Program-made: the position numbers and the translations under genes
DNA from: Azotimanducus chitobiosivorans
GTDB taxonomy: Bacteria; Pseudomonadota; Gammaproteobacteria; Pseudomonadales; Azotimanducaceae
Direction: 5' to 3'
Length of the DNA: 64,000 nucleotides
NCBI GenBank assembly: GCA_965200235.1
Contig: OZ241339.1
Location: forward strand, 868,001-932,000
Shown here: positions 1 through 7,431 of the stretch, piece by piece
How the letters are laid out: each line of letters starts with the position of its first letter
Numbering within the stretch: the first letter of the stretch is position 1
Notes under the pieces: generated by a model
What the model saw: the letters and a program-made list of their open reading frames with translations, nothing else
Told to the model about the DNA's origin: nothing
Database searches by the model: none

Positions 1-27
1 ACGCATCTACGATGCGAAGCCTCGCGT

Positions 28-103
<76 letters not shown>

Positions 104-143
104 GAAACCACTGCGACGCGCCAGCCTTGAGGAGGGCAAGCAC

Positions 144-677
144 ATGAGACGCTATTTTGAATTCGCGAGCGGCACCTATGTCTTGGCAGCGACGTTTGTC
201 GCTACCTTGGCGTTTCTGTTCCTCGTGTTCCCGAATCTCCCGATCAATGGGGAATTGCTGGATTTGAAGCCGAGCTACTCGTATGACGAGGCCATGGCGG
301 CGCTCAAGGAATACGGGGAAGACGGCAGAACGGTGTACGCGTGGGCTAGCCCGACACTCGACACGCTGTTCCCTTTGGTCTATGTCACCTTGTTCGCTGG
401 CCTCATCTATCGATTCAGGCTCACCGAAGGCCTTTGGTTCTTGGCCTATCTGCCTGTGATATCAGGTATGTTCGATCTTCTCGAAAACGTCCAGGTGACG
501 GCGATGCTCATCTCTTTTCCAGATATTAGCGAATCGCAGGTCGCGTGGGCATCAACAGCGACTTCGGTCAAAACGTTCCTTGGGCCGATCTATCAGTTGC
601 TCGGTCTAGGGTTGCTCTTGATCGCAGGTGTCCGTGCTGCCTACGCGAAGTTCTTCGGCGGCGGCTCTGGCAGCTAA
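144..677 (+). CDS. Four-helix integral membrane protein of unknown function
   Basis: This 177-residue protein is not recognised as a named family. Four hydrophobic segments can be seen, roughly at residues 8-27, 75-92, 95-115 and 148-170, with a longer polar loop between the first two. The ATG at 144 is chosen because GAGGAGG lies just upstream; the open frame extends further 5' but only by reading through the tRNA-Ala gene. It stands alone between the tRNA and the converging molybdenum hydroxylase genes, so context gives no hint of its role. Confidence 0.75.
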   Translation: MRRYFEFASGTYVLAATFVATLAFLFLVFPNLPINGELLDLKPSYSYDEAMAALKEYGEDGRTVYAWASPTLDTLFPLVYVTLFAGLIYRFRLTEGLWFLAYLPVISGMFDLLENVQVTAMLISFPDISESQVAWASTATSVKTFLGPIYQLLGLGLLLIAGVRAAYAKFFGGGSGS

Positions 678-682
678 GCAGT

Positions 683-2905
683 TCACACCCTGATCGGCAA
701 GGCGCGGTGTCGAACGCCGCTTGCCGCATACAAAGCGTTCACGAGCGCGGGTGCCACAGGAGGCACACCCGGCTCGCCAACGCCAGCAGGCAATCTCCCT
801 TGTGACGGCACCAATTCAACCTGTGTGGCGGGCGCTTCAGCAATACGCAGCACGGGATAATCGTGGAAATTGCTTTGCACGACGGCGCCGTCCTTCATGT
901 CAATGCTGCCGTGGAGCGCAAGCGAGAGACCGAACACCACAGCGCCCTCCATCTGCGCAACGCAGCTATCCGGGTTGACATAAGTGCCGCAGTCGAGGGT
1001 GACGTAGGCATTTGATACGTGCGGGCGTCCGTTCACGATGCTCGCTTCAAGCACAATCGCCACGTAGGAGCGGAAGCTCTGGTGGACGGCGAAGCCAAGC
1101 CCCATGCCTTCGGTCCGTGGGCGATCCCATTCTGAAAGGGTGCGGACGCGCTCAATGACATCACGCAGTCTTGCAAAGTCGAGTTCGTGCCCTTCGGGCG
1201 CAGGCATGCCGGGCTGACTCAGCTTGCCGCTTGTCGGGATCATCGCCAACCGATGTTCAATGGCATCGCGTCCGGCGGCCGCTGCCATTTCATCCGCAAA
1301 GACGTTGGCGGAGAATCCGTGAAACACATTGCACACCGAGCGCAGCCAACCGATGCGCACACCGGGACGGATGCCTATCGATTCCATGCGCTGGTTCGCA
1401 ACCGAATAGGGGAGGTTGGAAAATCCTTGTTCCAACTCGAAAGGTGCCGGGGCTTCTGCTTGCGCTGCGAACACTGTGGTGATGGAAGGAAACGCTGTTC
1501 GCTGCAGCCATGCTTTCGGCATGCCTTCGTCGTCAACTGCTGCGCGATGATGCTGAACGGACGCGGCGTGATAGTAGTCGTGGCGAATGTCGTCTTCACG
1601 CAGCCATTGCACGCGCACCGGTCGCTTGAGGCGCTTGGAGAGCTCGACCGCTTCCAACGCGAAGTCGGGCTTCGACTTGCGCCCGAAAGCGCCGCCGAGC
1701 AGCGTCGGCGTGACTTCAACCTTGTCTAATTCCATGCCGAGGTAGCCGGCAATCAAGCCCCGCGCTGACTGCGGATCCTGCAAGGGCGCGTGCACAACAG
1801 CGCTGTTCTTCGTCACGTCGGCGACCGCCACCGGCGGCTCCATGGGCGCATGCGCAAGGAAGGGTGTTTCGTAGGTGGCCGAGACTTCCATGCCGCTTTC
1901 TGCTTCGTTCTGGGCAAACACGGCATCGACATCGCCTTTGCCAGATCCCGGCACAGGTGTCCCAGGCTTCGTGACCGCTTCGCGCAGGGATGTCCGCAAC
2001 GCCTCGCTATCGAAGCTCTGATTCGGGCTGCCCGTCCATTCAATATCCAGGCCGCGTGCAATCTTGATGGCGGTCCACGTGTCCTCTGCGACTACGGCCA
2101 CCCCGCCTAACGGCGCAAACAGCGGCCCTGCGCTTGGCGCGGGAGGCAGTGTCTCTATCGCCACGAGCCCCGGCGTTGCTTCGTCAGGCGTGTTGTTGAT
2201 CGATTCGACATCGCCACCAAGCCAAGGACAGCGCACCACGACCGCGGTTGCCATATTGGGCAATGAATAGTCGGCGCCAAAGTTTCCTTGGCCGCGCGCG
2301 ATGGCCGCGGCATCAACATGAACCGCAGGCTTGCCGATATAACGATGCTCGGACTCGCTCTTTTGCGGCGCATTCTCGGGCACCGGGAGCAGCGCTGCTT
2401 CAGCAGCGACCTCGCCGTAGCCGAGTCGACGCCCGCTCGCGGCATGGATCACCTCATGGTGAACGGCGCTTACTTCCTCGACATTGACACCCCAGCGGCG
2501 TGCCGCGGCTTGCCGCAGCATCAGCCGCGCGGAAGCGCCCGCAGCGCGCAGGCGATCATAGTTCAGAAGGATGCTCACCGAGCCGTCGGTGTTCTGGTTT
2601 CCGTACTTCGTATCGCCCGGCGCCTGCGTGACTTCGACCTTCGACCAATCGGCATCAAGCTCGTCGGCAACCACTTGCGCAATGGCGGTGCGTATGCCTT
2701 GCCCCATTTCCGAGCGATGACATGTCACTCGCACCGTGCCGTCGCCATCGATGGCGACGAACAGGTTGGGTTCAAAGGGTGTCGCGGCGTTTTCTTGAGC
2801 GAGAATGCCACGACCTTGAAGGCTTGCCCCGATCACCAGCGCCCCGGAGACGCCAAGGAATCCGCGGCGCGAGAAATCAGGAGAGAGGTTTGTAATGGCG
2901 TTCAT
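683..2905 (-). CDS. Molybdopterin-binding large subunit, IorB / aldehyde dehydrogenase type (Tat-exported)
   Basis: This is the 740-residue catalytic subunit of a xanthine oxidase-superfamily molybdenum hydroxylase, in the isoquinoline 1-oxidoreductase beta branch that works with a single 2Fe-2S subunit and no flavoprotein. The N-terminus carries a twin-arginine signal (SRRGFLG, residues 12-18, then a hydrophobic stretch), so the enzyme is probably assembled in the cytoplasm and exported folded to the periplasm. The start ATG has a strong GGAGGTG ribosome site 8 nt upstream and overlaps the stop of the 2Fe-2S gene by 4 nt, so the two are translationally coupled. The substrate, an aldehyde or N-heterocycle in known relatives, cannot be read from the sequence. 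Confidence 0.88.
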   Translation of the reverse strand: MNAITNLSPDFSRRGFLGVSGALVIGASLQGRGILAQENAATPFEPNLFVAIDGDGTVRVTCHRSEMGQGIRTAIAQVVADELDADWSKVEVTQAPGDTKYGNQNTDGSVSILLNYDRLRAAGASARLMLRQAAARRWGVNVEEVSAVHHEVIHAASGRRLGYGEVAAEAALLPVPENAPQKSESEHRYIGKPAVHVDAAAIARGQGNFGADYSLPNMATAVVVRCPWLGGDVESINNTPDEATPGLVAIETLPPAPSAGPLFAPLGGVAVVAEDTWTAIKIARGLDIEWTGSPNQSFDSEALRTSLREAVTKPGTPVPGSGKGDVDAVFAQNEAESGMEVSATYETPFLAHAPMEPPVAVADVTKNSAVVHAPLQDPQSARGLIAGYLGMELDKVEVTPTLLGGAFGRKSKPDFALEAVELSKRLKRPVRVQWLREDDIRHDYYHAASVQHHRAAVDDEGMPKAWLQRTAFPSITTVFAAQAEAPAPFELEQGFSNLPYSVANQRMESIGIRPGVRIGWLRSVCNVFHGFSANVFADEMAAAAGRDAIEHRLAMIPTSGKLSQPGMPAPEGHELDFARLRDVIERVRTLSEWDRPRTEGMGLGFAVHQSFRSYVAIVLEASIVNGRPHVSNAYVTLDCGTYVNPDSCVAQMEGAVVFGLSLALHGSIDMKDGAVVQSNFHDYPVLRIAEAPATQVELVPSQGRLPAGVGEPGVPPVAPALVNALYAASGVRHRALPIRV

Positions 2906-3375
2906 GCGTTGGCACCTCCGGTGTTGCGTTCGCGCGCCGCATGGTGGATGGCGGCGCGAATGCGGACATAGGTTCCGCAGCGGCAGATGTTACCGGTCAT
3001 GGCGGCATCAATTTCCTGATCGGACGGATCCGGACTCGCATCAATCAGTGCGGCGGCTGACATCAATTGCCCGGCTTGGCAGTACCCACATTGGGCGACG
3101 TTGTCCTTGACCCACGCGCTCACGAGTTCGGGGTGCTGCGTTTCAAGCGATTCGATAGTGCGAACAGTGCGGCCATTCAAACTAGACACTGGCAGTTGGC
3201 AGGAGCGGACCGCGGCACCGTCCACATGCACTGTGCAGCTGCCGCAGTAGTTGCCACCGCAGCCGTACTTGGTGCCGGTCAGCCCGAGGTGGTCGCGCAA
3301 CACCCAGAGAAGTGGAGTGTCGGGCGAGGCGTCAACCTCGACTAGTTTTTCGTTGATGCTGAGGGAATATGACAT
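2902..3375 (-). CDS. 2Fe-2S subunit of the molybdenum hydroxylase, IorA type
   Basis: A 157-residue protein with two [2Fe-2S] sites. The plant-ferredoxin-type N-terminal domain shows CGGNYCGSC near residue 40. The C-terminal four-helix domain shows CGYCQAG near residue 97 and CRCGTY near residue 132. It passes electrons from the molybdenum centre of the adjacent large subunit. It has no signal peptide of its own, so it would be co-exported with the Tat-tagged partner. No FAD subunit is adjacent, which is usual for this branch, where a cytochrome or quinone accepts the electrons. It is the first gene of the pair. Confidence 0.9.
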   Translation of the reverse strand: MSYSLSINEKLVEVDASPDTPLLWVLRDHLGLTGTKYGCGGNYCGSCTVHVDGAAVRSCQLPVSSLNGRTVRTIESLETQHPELVSAWVKDNVAQCGYCQAGQLMSAAALIDASPDPSDQEIDAAMTGNICRCGTYVRIRAAIHHAARERNTGGANA

Positions 3376-3728
3376 ATCATGCGACCAGTGGCGAAGGATG
3401 AAGGTTTGAAGGCGACAAGCACGGCCGCCATGGAATGTTTCCGAAACACACGGCCTATCATAAGGGACTTACGTAGCAAAATCTTCAGATGCGGATATGC
3501 CCAGCGTTTGACGTTTCACAGGCCGACCAGCGTCGCCACCTCCACGTGCAGTCGCGCCAGTCCCCAGCGCCATGCCCGTCGTCGAGCCGTTCTGCCTCGT
3601 GCGCAGGCACCCGATACCTTACGACCGCATACCATCGTTGTCTTCCGAGGCGAGTCAGGTTGATCGAATTCGGGGAGGAAGAGGTGGCCATCCGTGGCCA
3701 GCGCGGCTAAGCGCGATATGTCGTGTGG
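3376..3728. other. Non-coding stretch between iorA-like gene and small peptide gene
   Basis: About 350 bases lie between two minus-strand genes. Open frames exist on both strands but none looks like a protein family or has a convincing ribosome site. I see no RNA gene, strong hairpin or recognisable promoter pair here. Confidence 0.5.
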
Positions 3729-3914
3729 TTATAGCGGTGGATAGTTTGCCGGTACCGCCTGCACATTGCCGAGACCCAGTTGTTCAAGGATCTGTCGCTT
3801 CTCTGCGGCTGTTTGGGACGGCAAGGAAATCGGCTGGGATGGCGCTGGCAAATGGTCGTAGAGGCCGCTGCCAGCAACCATTGCGAGTTGAGATTGAGTG
3901 AGTTCTTGTTGCAT
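3729..3914 (-). CDS. Small peptide (61 aa) with a double-glycine-like leader; possible RiPP or bacteriocin-like precursor
   Basis: The start ATG at 3914 follows an AAGGAG ribosome site at ideal spacing, so the gene is probably real although short. The first 15 residues contain ELTQSQLAMVAGSG, which resembles the ELxxxxLxxVxGG leader of peptidase-processed bacteriocins and modified peptides, with GSG in place of GG. The remainder is rich in Pro, Gln and Leu and ends in YPPL. It has no Cys and few Ser/Thr for lanthionine chemistry. A DUF4345 membrane protein and moaA begin 217 bp away on the other strand. The precursor identity is an inference from the leader alone; it may be an unmodified small protein. 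Confidence 0.5.
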   Translation of the reverse strand: MQQELTQSQLAMVAGSGLYDHLPAPSQPISLPSQTAAEKRQILEQLGLGNVQAVPANYPPL

Positions 3915-4130
3915 TGAATGCTCCTTCTTGTTGTGTTTGAGGTTGAGTGACGGATTGCCAGCATGACAACCCGCATAGAACATTGTGGATGGACGATGCA
4001 AGCGCGATGAGGTGGGATCTCTGCATTGCTTGTGGGAGATTGACTCTGTTTGTAGGCTTCCATCGCGTCATCCGCTTAACACGCCCTAGATCGATGACGA
4101 CTTGAAGCGATCGGAAGCCGAGCATGTAGA

Positions 4131-4574
4131 ATGGCGCTACGGATTGGCGCACAGGGCTTGAACGTGGCCGAACGACTCTATTTGGCGATCATGGGGCTTG
4201 CGCTCGCAGCCACCGGCCTGTTCGCGCTTGTCAGCCCGGATACGATGGCAGCGTCGCTCGGTATTGCTGCGTTAGGCGTGGTTGGCGACATCGAGATTCG
4301 CGCCGTCTATGGTGGCCTGACGCTAGGTTGGGGCCTGCTGCTGCTCTTGGGACTTCGCGTGCGCGTGCTCGCGCTATCAGGCCTTGCCTTCACGGCGATC
4401 GGTGGTGGTTGTCTGCTGCTTACGCGCTTTATCACTGCGCTCACCTTTGGCGCGTCCGGCTTTTCTGGCGTCGTGACAACCCTGATTCTCATCGAAGTCG
4501 GCATGGTAGGACTTGCCTACGTGTTGCTGCGGCATGCAATCCGCACAGGCGATCTGCCTGAAGTTATCCAGTAG
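4131..4574 (+). CDS. DUF4345-family integral membrane protein
   Basis: A 147-residue protein with four hydrophobic helices and the family's characteristic E-I-R-A-V-Y-G-G segment after the second helix. The function of DUF4345 proteins is not established. The N-terminal 12 residues before the first helix may be over-called; the ATG at 4131 lacks a clear ribosome site. It lies 27 bp upstream of moaA on the same strand, so the two may be co-transcribed. Confidence 0.75.
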   Translation: MALRIGAQGLNVAERLYLAIMGLALAATGLFALVSPDTMAASLGIAALGVVGDIEIRAVYGGLTLGWGLLLLLGLRVRVLALSGLAFTAIGGGCLLLTRFITALTFGASGFSGVVTTLILIEVGMVGLAYVLLRHAIRTGDLPEVIQ

Positions 4575-4601
4575 CGACTGTGAACATTGGGTGAGAATCG
4601 C

Positions 4602-5567
4602 ATGATTGTTGATGCGCGCGGGCGTCGGTTCAGAAATTTGCGTGTCAGCTTGACGGCGGCGTGCAATTACGCCTGCGCCTACTGCGTCCCTAACGGACGC
4701 AAGCTGATGGCGGCGCACGATGAGTTAACTGTCGAGGGCTTCTTGCGAGCGGTTCGGCTACTCGTCGATGTCGCGGGCATCGACAAGCTGCGCATCACTG
4801 GAGGCGAACCATTGATCGCGCCGGGGTTCGATGGATTTGTTCGCGGGCTCGGCCCCCTTGCGCTCGACGATGTGGCGGTGACTACCAATGGCCAATTCCT
4901 CAAGGAGAAGTTAGACGTCCTACGTGACTCGCCAGTCTCGCGGATTAATTTGAGCCTCGACACCCTCAATCCGCTTGCGTTTCGTCGATTGGCGAGGAGC
5001 GGCGACCTTGAAACTGTCCTCAAGAGCCTTGACGCTGCCCTTGATAAGGGCTTCAAAGTGAAAATCAACATGGTGCCGCTGAAAACCGGCAACCTCGATC
5101 AAGTGCTTCCATTGCTTGACTACTGCTTAGCTCGCAATGTCGAACTACGCATGATCGAGTTGATGAATATGGGGCATCTCAAGTCTTCTCCTGATTTTCA
5201 GCGCGACTATGTGAGCATGGACGAGCTGCTAGAGATCATTGCCACAAAGTACGCATTTGAGCGCGCCGATGCGCCCTATGATTCGACTGCGGTGCGCTTC
5301 GCCGTTGAAGGCAAGGGGCATTTCGGCATTATCGCCAATCACAGCCAGCCGTTTTGTTCAGGTTGCACGCGCTTGCGACTTTCTTCAGACGGCAATCTTT
5401 ACGGATGCCTGTCAAGTGCAAAGCATCATCCGGTGCGCGACCTGCTATCGCTGCCCATTGAAACTGCGCGAGACAAGCTCCGAGACAGACTCGCTCTCGC
5501 CCTGCGAGACAAGCAGCCAGCAGCCTTCAGCGGAGAAGTCACGGTAATGAAATTTATTGGTGGGTGA
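4602..5567 (+). CDS. moaA: GTP 3',8-cyclase MoaA (radical SAM, molybdenum cofactor synthesis)
   Basis: MoaA opens molybdopterin synthesis by turning GTP into 3',8-cyclo-7,8-dihydro-GTP. The 321-residue protein has the radical SAM motif CX3CX2C at residues 21-28 and the second-cluster motif CX2CX13C at residues 252-269, which is diagnostic of MoaA. The arginines that hold GTP lie between these last cysteines, and the C-terminus ends in Gly-Gly as in genuine MoaA. The ATG at 4602 is preceded by GGGTGAG; a TTG 15 nt upstream is less likely. No other moa gene is adjacent. The cofactor would serve the two molybdenum hydroxylases in this window. Confidence 0.87.
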   Translation: MIVDARGRRFRNLRVSLTAACNYACAYCVPNGRKLMAAHDELTVEGFLRAVRLLVDVAGIDKLRITGGEPLIAPGFDGFVRGLGPLALDDVAVTTNGQFLKEKLDVLRDSPVSRINLSLDTLNPLAFRRLARSGDLETVLKSLDAALDKGFKVKINMVPLKTGNLDQVLPLLDYCLARNVELRMIELMNMGHLKSSPDFQRDYVSMDELLEIIATKYAFERADAPYDSTAVRFAVEGKGHFGIIANHSQPFCSGCTRLRLSSDGNLYGCLSSAKHHPVRDLLSLPIETARDKLRDRLALALRDKQPAAFSGEVTVMKFIGG

Positions 5568-5605
5568 GCCCCGGTCGCGCAAAGCGCGACGCGGAGCACT
5601 GCTCC

Positions 5606-5658
5606 GCGAGGGGCGAACGGGCTGCCAAGGAAGGCAGCCCCGGGGGAACTGCGAAGCA
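5606..5658. repeat. 53-bp intergenic repeat, copy 1, with hairpin core
   Basis: This 53-bp stretch is nearly identical to the one at 5796-5848. Its core is a perfect inverted repeat, GGGCTGCC with GGCAGCCC around AAGGAA. A second small hairpin, GCGGAGC-ACT-GCTCCGC, overlaps its left edge at 5591-5607. There is no T-run, so it looks REP-like rather than a classical terminator, although it sits just after the moaA stop. Confidence 0.8.
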
Positions 5659-5795
5659 GGCACATCAGGCAGGATGCCCGCAGCAACCGTCCACCGACAG
5701 CGAGAAGCGAAGCACTGCTTCATGCGGCACATCCTGTGCCACACCCTGCGGGCGCCCGCCGCGCGGGCGTGCGCCTTCGCTCCTGCTTCAGCATC

Positions 5796-5848
5796 GCGAG
5801 GGGCGAACGGGCTGCCAAGGAAGGCAGCCCCGGGGGGACTGCGAAGCA
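5796..5848. repeat. 53-bp intergenic repeat, copy 2, with hairpin core
   Basis: This is the second copy, offset by 190 bp and in the same orientation as copy 1. Similarity fades but continues past the right edge, since GGCAGGATGCC follows both copies. The DNA between the copies holds a further palindrome, GCGCCCGC/GCGGGCG, near 5750-5770. The whole interval 5568-5908 has no convincing gene and is best described as a patch of palindromic intergenic repeats. Confidence 0.8.
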
Positions 5849-5908
5849 ATCAGACCATGGCAGGATGCCAGCAAGCCCGGCAGTTCGAAGCGCCGGGCAG
5901 GCCGAATA

Positions 5909-6151
5909 TTAGTCGCAGATGCCGTCTTCGTCCTCAATGCCGCTGATGGCGCAGAGTTCTCGCACGATGCTAGCGTGCTCGTTGGCAGCCGCAACCTGAA
6001 GGGGCGTTTGCCCGTTGTCATTGCGAGCATTCATATCTGCACCCGCTTCAATCAGTGCTCGTATCGAATCCTTGCTTTTCGCTGTCTCTGCTGACTGACC
6101 GCATCCGGTGAGCAGCACGACGATGGCCACACACGAAATCAGTGCCTTCAC
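5909..6151 (-). CDS. Small ankyrin-repeat lipoprotein
   Basis: The 80-residue product has a lipoprotein signal ending LLTGC around residues 13-17, so it should be lipidated and membrane-anchored. About one and a half ankyrin repeats follow (ALIEAGADMN, NGQTPLQVAAANEH), then an acidic tail. The start is a GTG at 6151 with AAGGAG about 8 nt upstream. It follows a larger ankyrin protein on the same strand after 63 bp, so the two may form a unit. Two repeats are too few for a stable stand-alone solenoid, so it may be a remnant or may pair with its neighbour. Confidence 0.7.
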   Translation of the reverse strand: MKALISCVAIVVLLTGCGQSAETAKSKDSIRALIEAGADMNARNDNGQTPLQVAAANEHASIVRELCAISGIEDEDGICD

Positions 6152-6214
6152 GTCTTGTCTCCTTGTGTTCTCTCTTCTTGCTGTTTGTTGCTTTATCCAG
6201 AGGTGGGGGAGCGT

Positions 6215-7060
6215 TTACTCCCGCCCGTCCGACGCGCTTTCCGCTGCGTAATGGAGCGGCGTTTCACCCGTGTCGTCTCTGACGTTCAAATCCGCTCCCG
6301 CTTCGACGAGCGCGTGGATAACGTCTGCATGACCGTTCTGCGCGGCAGCGTGCAGCGGCGCACGGTTGAAGTACCCCTTGGCGTTGACATCCGCGCCTGC
6401 ATCAACCAGCGTGTGAATCACGCTAAGGTGCCCGCCCAATGCTGCACGGAAAAGAGCCGGATAGCCACTATCGTCCCGCGCATTCACATCCGCGTCTGCA
6501 TCGATCAGCGCACGCACGGCATCGACATGCCCATTCGCCGCTGCGCGCGATAGCGGCGTGTAGCCGCCGCCCTCTGCATTAACGACTGCGCCCTCGTCAA
6601 TGAGGGCGCGAATGACCTCCGTGTGCCCGTACCATGCCGCGTAGTGGAGCGGTGTAGTGCCGCTGTAATTGCGGTCGTTCACGGCTGCGCCTGCCTTGAT
6701 CAGCGTTTGCAGGGCACCCAAATGGCCGTACCAAGCTGAATAGTAGACGGCTGTGCTGCCGTAAGCGATGTTCCTGAGGTTGATATCGGCGCCAGCGTCA
6801 AGAAGCGCCTGTACTGTAGCGACATTTCCATGACCGGCAGCGAGATGAAGCGCCGTCTCGCCGTCACTATCTCTCGCATCGATCTCCGCGCCCGCTTCAA
6901 TGATCTCAATCACACGATTTGCATTTCCGCTTTCTGCCGCATCATGCAGCGATACGCCACCCTGCTGCGCTTGAAGCGGCGTAAACAATAGGAGACCTGC
7001 TGAGAACAGCGCGCCAAGTCGCCATCCCTTGATGCCTTGTCGGTCATTCACACGTATCAT
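6215..7060 (-). CDS. Secreted ankyrin-repeat protein
   Basis: A 281-residue protein with a Sec-type signal peptide (hydrophobic residues about 14-28, cleavage expected near LQA/QQ at 31). About seven ankyrin repeats of 33 residues follow without any other domain; each shows variants of the G-T-P-L-H-A-A and V-x-x-L-I-x-A-G-A-D-V-N signatures. Ankyrin repeats bind proteins, and in the periplasm or outside the cell the partner is unknown. Two repeats carry Y-Y-S-A-W-Y-G or H-Y-A-A-W-Y-G, suggesting internal duplication. The ATG at 7060 gives the only start that includes the full signal peptide. Confidence 0.85.
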   Translation of the reverse strand: MIRVNDRQGIKGWRLGALFSAGLLLFTPLQAQQGGVSLHDAAESGNANRVIEIIEAGAEIDARDSDGETALHLAAGHGNVATVQALLDAGADINLRNIAYGSTAVYYSAWYGHLGALQTLIKAGAAVNDRNYSGTTPLHYAAWYGHTEVIRALIDEGAVVNAEGGGYTPLSRAAANGHVDAVRALIDADADVNARDDSGYPALFRAALGGHLSVIHTLVDAGADVNAKGYFNRAPLHAAAQNGHADVIHALVEAGADLNVRDDTGETPLHYAAESASDGRE

Positions 7061-7191
7061 ATTGGCTCCCAGAACTGAGTGTGCCCAGTGTTACCTGTCT
7101 TCATGAGTTATTGTACACCCTGAAGGCGCGGGCACCCCGGAGGCGCAGTCCTTTGGTATGCAATCTCCCAAGCCAGTCCTGCTGCTCAGAC

Positions 7192-7220
7192 TTGACTTGC
7201 GGTGAGACTGCCTTCATAGT
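7192..7220 (+). promoter_or_regulatory. Predicted sigma70 promoter of the leuA leader
   Basis: A -35 box TTGACT (five of six consensus bases) and a -10 box CATAGT (four of six) are separated by exactly 17 bp. Transcription would begin near 7227, leaving about 200 nt of leader before leuA. It is supported only by consensus match and by its sensible position. Confidence 0.5.
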
Positions 7221-7255
7221 GCGTTTTTGCGCAAAGCCTGCTCAAGACATCGCCC

Positions 7256-7354
7256 ATGCGACCCCGGCTTGATAACTTCTACTCGTGTGCGTGCGCGCAT
7301 GCGCGGCTTCTCCTGCTCCTGCCGGTGTGGTCCGGCAGTATTTCTTTGACATAA
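7256..7354 (+). CDS. Candidate leucine leader peptide (32 aa) upstream of leuA
   Basis: A short frame begins at ATG 7256 and ends at TAA 7352-7354. It carries five consecutive leucine codons, CTT CTC CTG CTC CTG, at 7307-7321, plus one more near its end. Leucine operon leaders such as E. coli LeuL use runs of Leu codons to sense charged tRNA-Leu. The last Leu codon enters the left arm of a 7-bp GC-rich hairpin (7319-7338), which is followed by a T-rich run. A stalled ribosome would cover that arm. The start has no clear ribosome site, which is the main weakness. Confidence 0.5.
   Translation: MRPRLDNFYSCACAHARLLLLLPVWSGSISLT
7319..7347 (+). terminator. Candidate attenuator hairpin in the leuA leader
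   Basis: CTGCCGG (7319-7325) pairs perfectly with CCGGCAG (7332-7338) across a 6-nt loop and is followed by TATTTCTTT. This has the shape of an intrinsic terminator and overlaps the end of the Leu-codon run. A second hairpin, AGGCACC-TTG-GGTGCCT at 7390-7406, lies nearer the leuA start and lacks a T-run. Confidence 0.45.
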
Positions 7355-7431
7355 GCGCGACAAGCGACACTCACAAAAAAACCACCGCGAGGCACCTTGG
7401 GTGCCTGCAAAAATACAGGGGCAGGGACATC

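Noticed and set aside
3379..3901. Open frames between the iorA-like gene and the small peptide
   Set aside because: No family resemblance, no ribosome sites, and codon use unlike neighbouring genes.
4602..5567. Radical SAM gene as a dedicated peptide-modifying enzyme for the nearby small peptide
   Set aside because: It has both MoaA cluster motifs, the arginines between them and the terminal Gly-Gly, so GTP cyclase activity is far more likely.
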